Assembly (NCBI GenBank): GCA_029721435.1
Contig: CM056583.1
Span: 89,972,620 to 90,036,619, forward strand
Direction of reading: 5' to 3'
Source of the DNA: Gymnothorax reevesii
Lineage: Eukaryota; Chordata; Actinopteri; Anguilliformes; Muraenidae
Length of the DNA: 64,000 nucleotides
Of the stretch, positions 56,801 to 64,000 are shown in pieces. Positions within the stretch are counted from its first letter, which is position 1. Each line of letters begins with the position of its first letter. The notes under the pieces are model-generated. The model had not been told where the DNA came from. It searched no databases and saw only the letters and a program-made list of their open reading frames with translations. The translations under genes were made by a program, and so were the position numbers.

Positions 56801-59800
56801 TGACGAAATATTCTGCTTCTATGGTCTCCTTTACCGTGAGGTACCGCATTTACGGTCATCTATGGAACTCTGATAGAGGGGCGAAGGGGAAATTCATCAT
56901 GAGATTACTCTTATTCTTTTTTTTTTCTGCATCATATGCATTTTGATCATACTGTTCTGTATCTTCAGTATTGGTTATATTTTTTGATGGTAGCCTATGT
57001 GTCTTTTATTTATTCATTTTTTTTGCATTCACATTAAGTATTTTCAATAGACATTTTATAATTCCTGTATGCAATGCCTTTAACCTTTAATTATGTGTCA
57101 CGTGCAGTTCTTGAATAATGCCTTCTTTTCACGCAACTATTGTTTTTTCAAGTAGGGGGTCAAACACCGAGGGTGCATAACCTTTTGTAATTGTCTACTT
57201 TTTTTGTTATTATTATTATTTCATGTCCGTGTATGGCAGAACATGGAACTGATAGTGCTTACTGCCTACTGAGATGCCATGTTTTCTATCCAGACAGCAA
57301 ATATTGAGACTTCATGACCTTCCCTCTAGCACCACCATCAGGCCAGAGTTGCTAAGAGATTTCTGCTCTTCACTTCTGAACTGAGGGTCGAAAATTTTAA
57401 GGAATCTTATTTTTCTAGAATATGTTGGTCAAACTGAGTCCAACAATGTTATTTCCTGCTTTGTTAGACTTACTGCCATTTTGAACCTTATCAAAAACTC
57501 TTTTTGGAACTCCTCCTATAATTTTTCTGGACGACCACCAAACATGTCTTAAATTCTGTTAGGCCCTCTGCAACATTGGCCATTTCTTTTCTTGTGGTAC
57601 CTGCCGTGACATTGTGCCAATGGCCTCAGCTGACACTATCAATCATGGCTCGGGGCTAGAATGCCGTGTTTAAACCTCTCTCATGTAATCAACACCTTTT
57701 ACTGGAAAAATTTGCCCTGGTATAGGGCAGTTTCACTCATGAGGTAGTGCTGTAATTAACTAAAATGGGAAATTTGCAATATCTAAAAGCCCGTTTGGCT
57801 GATTGACATGTATCTTTTTTTCCTCACATGACGGCGATACTTATCCCATAGCCCAGCCGATGACATATTTTTATATGTATGTCATATATAATATCACTTT
57901 TGTGAAAATTTCATTGGTTGAGGGCTTGGGGGAAAAAATAGCTCAGTCTTACGTCACACTGTTAATATTTAGCCAAACTAAATACCAGGAGTAATGGTTA
58001 AAACGGTATGGCTCACCGCTGTTGCAGGCTCACTAGGTTCCACTCACATAACTATATTCACATTACTTCACTAGCTAGCTTGTGCGCATTACATTTTCAT
58101 AACCATGAAGTAACATTAGTTTGTTATGTAGTGAGGTAACGATAGCTAGCCATGTGGTTTACTGAATTTACAAACCGTTGCTGGTTCAGCCGCAAATTTC
58201 TGTGACGAAGTAACAATGACTTTGTTATCAGAGCGATGCTGTTAGCTCAGGGCTAACAAACAATGAGCGCTAATGGAAATTACATTTGTTTTCTACTAAA
58301 CCACGCAATTCAGGTATGTAATAAACAGAATCTTGGTTACTCTTGGTTGTGTCATTAGAAAATTATGAATCTCGTTTTATAACTTTCATATGACACGCCC
58401 ACTCGTGTAAGATTTCACTCTTGTCTACAAGTAATTATGGTGATTCAGCAACACCATGTTACTCAATTCATTGTGGGTCATCACCAATATTAGCAGTTTA
58501 TTTTCCTGTTGATGCTTCAAGTGTGATGGGCCAATACATTTCTATAGCCTCAAGCATAACTCATGAACGGAATGCCAGACCTCACACACAATCATCATAC
58601 TGTCCCACCAAATTCTGCTTGGTATGGTCCACTTTAACTTGTAGGTGGCCCTGTAAGTTACAAAAAAAAGGGAAATTTGCCTTTCCAAAACAGGCATTTG
58701 GCCTACCGAAGTGAATCTTTGCAACCTGACTCCAGACATTATACTGCAAGTAATTATGATCATTCAGTTGAGCCCTTTTGCTCATTGCTGTAATTATTTT
58801 GAAGAATCAGTTAATCAGAAATACCAATTTTTCCCATAGCCATACGGCTATACCTTTTAAAAGCCTAGTGGTTATGTGGCGTGAACTTAGCCTGATCTCA
58901 TCAGAAATGGGCAAATGTAGTTATTTTTGCCAGACAAACATGGCCATTCCACAGGCAATTCTATAAAGGGCTGCACCTATTCATTGCTCTTATATGCCAA
59001 AGCCTCATTGCTCCTGGATTGGGCAAAGCGATCGCACACTGTCTGTCACTCAGCCAGTCACATGACCAAACATTTTATGGTGACCCCGAAAAACCATGAT
59101 TCATGTTTGAATATGTGGTTCTGAAAAGATGTTATTAATTGCTGCATGGGTTGTGCAGTAGCAGGAATCTGATCAGTCAAAGGCTAATTTACTTTCATTA
59201 TTGCTGTCTGTGAGAGGATACACCTGCTCTCCCAGTTCTGCCGGTGCAAAAAAAAAAAATATATATAATATATATAGTCACTTTAATCCCAAGGGTAGTG
59301 TTGGATACATTACTCATGGGATACTTGAAATTGCCTGTTTTATGGTGTTATTTTTGCAGTCTTTCATTTTGCTTATGCCTGTATTCTGTTTGTCATGTAT
59401 TGTGACCTTTGATCTTGTCGTAACTCACGGCTCGTTGAGTCCGCTTTGTTTTCTTTTGTGTGTTTTTTTTTTAGTAATTATATGACAAATGCAGTTAGCA
59501 AATGAGGTACAAGTGGAGCCAAGTGTGTCCGGTCTTTGAGCTGTGGTTGGAGTCTCAATGGTTAAACATTGGTTGTTAAACGGTTAATGGTTAAAATGCC
59601 AACCCCCATATCGCCCTGTCACTGCTAAGCACAGATCAGCCAATGAGATTTCGGACAGAATTTTAACCTGAATCATTCCCCCCCCCCTAATTTCCTCCAC
59701 TCATGAATAGGGACCAGTTTAGTTTGGTTCTCCTCTCTCCTGACGCACTTAATTGAATTCTGGGAGATGGCATCAAGACTTTCTTTTCTACTGGTGCCCA

Positions 59801-60077
59801 TAAGTATTAATCCACTTTGTTAAATGTTTCAGAAAATTTAGAAAAAGACTGTTGTCGACAATTAACCAAATTTTATAGCTACCAGTCTGGTAGTGAACAC
59901 AAGCCCTTTGCTTTGAGGTCGGGTTTGTGTAGTTATGTTTTTTCATTTTTTGTGATTTGTTTGTGCGAAAATTGTTACTGTTGTAATTACTTATGCGAGC
60001 ATTCAGTTTAGTTGGTGTTGTATATCAGTCAAGCCATGCGAAGGCTTTTTTCACCTCAGGACAAACTTATTCCACTC

Positions 60078-60108
<31 letters not shown>

Positions 60109-60961
60109 GATTAAAACAACTGCATTGGTCATTTACCTAAGTAAACCACAGTGCTCCGGTGATACATCTTATTGTGTGTAAATATTTAGTGTATGACATG
60201 GTGCAATGTATTTTAATCGTTATAACAGGATAGTATTCACTAAACCTCAAATGTGTATTCTTTAAATGAATATATAAATGTTCATACGCATCATGGTCTC
60301 ATCAGATATTGCAGGAAGTACTATTTTGTTTTTTACTGGTGTAATTGCTCATATTTAGTATCTGAACATGGGATTCAAAAAATTATAGAAACAGATTTTT
60401 GTTTTCTGTTTTAAATATGCTCACTGAATGCATTATATTTTCTCAATCTTCCGGACAGACTCCTCTGCCCCTTTTCAGGACTGTGGGCTTTTGTGTAAGG
60501 CCAGATATCATATTTGAATTTTCACATTGAACATGGGGTAGAATCAAACACATTTCATAAGGTCTGATGCTCCTTTTCAAGACACTAACGTAGTGAAACC
60601 ACCCTAAAATGACTGCAGGGGGCGATATTTCTGTGCTGCTGATGGTTTGCTTTGAATAACAGTTGTGGTGTTCAGCCACCGTGGTTGCATAGCATAAAAG
60701 AATGCTTGTCCAAATTTGTAAATACTGGTTTGCACAGAATTAAATTGTCATCTAGCTACGGTGTCTTTAGAATACCTGTCCTTATTTATCTCATGATCTC
60801 TGTATGACTGTAGGAACATATTTTTTTACATTATATTTGTTTTTTGTTTTTTTTTTTCATTTTTATCTAAATTGATAAGGAAATGTTTTTGCTCCTGTCA
60901 GAAGGGGATTTTTAATTTACATTCCACAGATCCATTTCAGAGTTGCTTGAGGTTTGACTTC

Positions 60962-60967
60962 AATAAA
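60962..60967 (+). terminator. nsd3: Candidate distal poly(A) signal of nsd3
   Basis: AATAAA in the context GACTTCAATAAAACTGTG with a downstream GT-rich element about 30 nt later. It lies about 60 bp before the start of the mariner-like element at 61028, where unique sequence ends. Confidence 0.5.
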
Positions 60968-61027
60968 ACTGTGTTCTGAAATCTTCAGCCTAAGTGTCTA
61001 TTTGTGTGTGCTGCCTGCATTTCTAAA

Positions 61028-62798
61028 TCCAAACAAATACAAACCTCAACTGGACATTGTGTAAAACGTGAATAAAAACAGAATACAGTGATTCGCGAAT
61101 CTCATATACCCACATTTTATTCAGAATAGAACAGAGACAACATATCAGTTCAATCACGAACACTTCGGATTTAAGAAAAGGAGATTTATTAATACAATGA
61201 CATGAAAGAAATTCAGTATTTGGCAATGACTCCGTCCTCGTGGACCCTCAAGCGAGGTGGGCGCTGATCTGCCTGGGTAGCAGGCAGGAGCGAAGCCATC
61301 CCCAAAAAGAGGACCCGGAGACTGCGGAGCCATCAAGACGAATAGCCCTGAAAGTCGAAATATGAATTAGAATGAATAAACAAGCATTTGCACAAGCTGT
61401 GCTAGTGGAAGAGGTCGACACAGCGAAGTATCTGTGACAGCACCATTAGGCGTCGTGCTCCTACCAAGGCGCTAGCTTAGCACCATGAAATGACCACAGC
61501 GAGCGGTGGTGCAGTGGCTAAGTCACATGTATTTGCGGATACTAATCCATATAGTCTCTTACTGCGGGGGCCATGGCCGAGCGCGGGAACACCGTCACTG
61601 CGAGTGGCTGTGAGGTCGATATACGCAGTACCTGTGAATGTCCGGGGTCATGCAGAATAGTTCAACAATAACTGGACAATCAGTTTTATGTTGAACTTTT
61701 CCGCATCACCCTTTCCAGATGTGTAAGCTGCCCTCGCCATACGCGCCAATGTAACCCCTTACCGTCAGAGATAAAGGATTTTGAACTGTACGCTGATATC
61801 AATTTGGACGGTCCCCTCTCCTCTTCAGTCTGCATGACGCAACGTCCGCGGTTTCCAAAAAGAATGTCAAATTTTGATTGATCGGACCACAGGACAGCGA
61901 GAAGACGGCGATGTTTCTGGATCATGTTCACATACGGCTTCTTCTTTGCATGATACGGCTTTAACTTACATTTGTAGATTGCACTGCAAACTGTGTTCAC
62001 AGACAATGATTTCAGGAAGTGTTCTGAGTCCATGCAGTGTATTGCAGTGCAGAATTACGCCTGTTTTTAATGTTGTGTCACCAGAGGGGCCTAAGATCAC
62101 GAGCATCCAATACTGACCTTCGGCGTTGTCCCGTGCGCACAGAGATTTCTCCAGATTCTCTGAATCTTTTGTGGATATTACGTACTGTAGATGGTGGAAA
62201 TTCAAGTCTTCGCAATTTTACATTGAGGAACAATTTCTGAAATTGGTCCACAATTTTTTGACGCAGTTATTCTGCAGCTTGGTGAACCTCTGCCCATCTT
62301 TACCTCTGAGAGACTTTGTCTCTCTAAAATGCTCTTTTTATACCCAGTCATGTTACTGACCTGATGACAAGTAACCTAAATAGTTGCAAAAGGCTCCTCC
62401 AGCTGTTGTTCATTAGTACCACTTACTTTTCCAGCTTTTTGTTGCCCTGTCCCAACTTTTTATGCCCCCGGAATCAAAGATTCGGGGGCATATAGTTTTT
62501 CACCTGTCCGTCTGTCTGTCTGTCCGTCCGTCTGTTTGTCTGCAGTGGGGGGAAAAACTTTAACCTGCAATACTTTAACCTGCCGCCGGGGGGCATCTGT
62601 GTTCCACGAACACAGCTTGTTTGAAATTTGTTGCTGCCATGAAATTCAAAATGAGCTAATATTCAACATCTGATATGTTGTCTATTATGTTCTATTCTGA
62701 ATAAAATGTGGGTTTATGAATGTGGGCAAATCATTGTATTGTTTTTATTCGCGTTTTACACAACGCCCCAACTTCATCGGAATTTGCGTTTGTAAGTT
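61028..62798 (-). mobile_element. Tc1/mariner-like element with long inverted ends
   Basis: Left end 61058-61140 (TTGTGTAAAACGTGAATAAA, CCCACATTTTATTCAGAATA) matches the complement of 62640-62790. The minus-strand frame 61686-62033 reads TVCSAIYKCKLKPYHAKKKP, LLAVLWSDQSKFDILFGNRG, where the Asp of WSDQ is the first catalytic residue. Further N-terminal fragments lie at 62060-62340 (complement). Frames are broken and an internal deletion precedes LLAVLWSD. Interrupted by a nested repeat at 62461-62622. Confidence 0.85.
62461..62622 (+). repeat. Nested repeat (TATGCCCCCGGAATCAAAGA type)
   Basis: Inserted into the mariner-like element: the text TGTCCCAACTTT breaks at TATGCCCCCGGAATC, AAAGATTCGGGGGCATATAG, a (TCTG)n/(TCCG)n stretch and GGGGGGCATCTGTGTTCCAC, then the host element resumes at GAAATTTGTTGCTGCCATGA. 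Its start is a short palindrome. Confidence 0.7.
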
Positions 62799-62804
62799 TG
62801 TAAT

Positions 62805-62821
62805 GGGGGGGGGGGGGGGGG
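62805..62821 (+). repeat. Run of 17 G
   Basis: Uninterrupted G run immediately after the mariner-like element. Confidence 0.95.
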
Positions 62822-64000
62822 TTGGGTGCCACTAGATGGCAGTATTGACTTTTTTTTGTTAAGCCCAGTCTGGAGCTAGGTTTGGGCATGTCCTGGGCAT
62901 GTCTGAGAGGGAAAGTCCCAGAGAATTGCAGAAAAGTCTGGAAGGTGGGAGGGGGCTGGAAAAGAGTATATAAGGAGAAAAATTGTGAGAGTAAAGTAGG
63001 ATTTGAAATTGCAAGGAGAAATAGTGGAAGGATACATTTGACCAGACCTGTCACTCTTTTCAAGACCTGTGAAGCTCTTTTTGTGGATATTTGTCTGTGT
63101 TGGAGCATTTTCCTGTCCCAGGACATCGCAAAGCAACCCCATCTCAAGGGACTGTAAATATCTTTATTTTTTGTTGTTAATATTTCAATCTTGGTCAGTG
63201 CTAGTTTTATTAAATCTGTTTAAGTTTTACAATTTTGTCTGTCATCCTTTGCTGTTCAATATGTCATAACAAATTGGGGCCATAACAGACCTGTTCTACC
63301 AATGTGTCTATATGGGCTGGATTCTAGCTTCCCCTGCATCCGAGCTACGGGGTAGCAAAACCGCTGCACTCACCAACTGTTGCTGTAGCAAACTGTAGCC
63401 GATAACAAATTCGTGCTTCAGCTGCCAGACTTTCGCACTGCGTCCTCCACTTTCGCCGTTGCGTTTATTAGAACAAGTTAATTTCATTAGATCTTATACA
63501 CGTGTACTGCGCTTTATAGCAGAATTTCCCAGCTGATTCCTTAGCTCAGATGGCAGACGCGTCTCAGGTTTCACTCTGAGACCCGGAAAACTGCGTGCTG
63601 CTGCCTCGTCCCGCCTCCACAGAGCTGGCCAGTCAGAAGAAAGTGGGCACTCGGGGAGTGGGGGCCATAGCGGAAGAGCCGCCCCAATGAGGCGTTTCAG
63701 GCAGAGACTACTATGGACTACAAATGGGGTTTTTTGAGGATGGCACTATGAGGGAAGTAAATACCCTTTTTTTGCTTTGCGCGATCAGGAGTACTGTAGG
63801 GGAGTCAAAGACCAAAATATAAACTTGGAAAAATACCATATTAGGTCCCCTTTAAGCCAATAGTTGAAAAGCCTTCCATTGGATAATCACAGCCATGATG
63901 AGTATGTTTCAGCTGTCAACAAGTTATTTAACCCTAACTGAAACATTGAGTAACTTCTCATTTCTTCAACAGCCATGTTGGAAGACACATCCAGTGGTCG
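62822..64000. other. Downstream intergenic sequence
   Basis: No host gene recognised. Frames at 62876-63157 overlap on both strands and lack domains. The block ending ATATTAGGTCCCCTTTAAG (63838-63856) resembles the end of a TTAA-flanked fish DNA element whose other end is not identified. Confidence 0.4.

Larger units (their letters stand above)
54998..60985 (+). other. nsd3: Probable nsd3 3' untranslated region
   Basis: No conserved coding frame and few recognisable transposons occur between the stop codon and a canonical AATAAA at 60962-60967, which is followed by a GT-rich stretch (TGTCTATTTGTGTGTGCTG). A shorter form could end after AATAAA at 56068-56073. The segment holds poly(A)/poly(T) runs, a perfect 43-bp hairpin (56692-56800), a C-run near 59680 and a 24-bp or longer A-run near 60082-60108. 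Human NSD3 also has a multi-kilobase 3'UTR as I recall. RNA evidence would be needed to fix the end. Confidence 0.5.

Noticed and set aside
63540..63595. tRNA-like CCTTAGCTCAGATGGCAGAC
   Set aside because: Resembles an A-box, but no cloverleaf or anticodon arm follows; treated as chance or SINE debris.

Overview
This window looks like nuclear DNA of a ray-finned fish. It has long introns crowded with Tc1/mariner-type DNA transposons, CA microsatellites and a CR1/L2-like LINE. One host gene dominates it. I recognise a single protein-coding gene, nsd3 (WHSC1L1), a nuclear histone H3 lysine-36 methyltransferase of the NSD family, on the + strand. The other long open frames are transposon remnants, low-complexity repeats or chance ORFs. 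I cannot name the species.

nsd3: 19 coding exons can be placed from 8722 to 54997. Every junction has AG/GT borders and compatible phases. Together they give 3285 nt, that is 1094 residues plus a stop, with no frame break. The 5' exons (N-terminus and first PWWP) lie upstream of the window. In order, the exons encode a basic/acidic linker (8722-17678), three PHD-type zinc fingers (19840-37741), the second PWWP (37585-38585), AWS, SET and post-SET (40463-47074), and the C-terminal PHD plus C5HCH module (50801-54997). The paralogue is set by NSD3-type stretches, such as the [16 protein letters not shown] block and the exon encoding LLVQDRTD...[10 protein letters not shown]. The 3'UTR probably runs to a poly(A) signal at 60962, just before a mariner-like element.

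Layout: 1-8721 is the intron upstream of the first visible exon, with Tc1 remnants, a THAP-like zinc-finger relic and dispersed repeats. From 8722 to 54997 are the nsd3 exons and introns; the introns carry Tc1-like elements (several foldback or truncated), a hAT relic (32.9-33.8 kb), a LINE (42.6-45.3 kb), a diverged ~135-bp tandem repeat (10.6-11.6 kb) and a small element with a RecQ-like helicase fragment (52.5-53.0 kb). From 54998 to about 60985 is probable 3'UTR. From 61.0 to 64.0 kb is a mariner-like element with a nested insertion, then further repeats.

The most unusual structure is a set of tandem arrays built from nsd3 splice junctions. A 42-bp unit containing the last 25 nt of exon 50801-51005 plus its GTATGT donor is repeated about 33 times (50981-52367). 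A 49-bp unit containing the acceptor of exon 13290-13413 is repeated four times. A 1.75-kb CA/CTCTCAGAC array starts within a few bases of the donor of exon 38470-38585. The 42-bp period keeps frame, so nearby downstream donors would insert multiples of 14 residues into the last PHD finger. The 49-bp period breaks frame, so any upstream acceptor leads to a stop.
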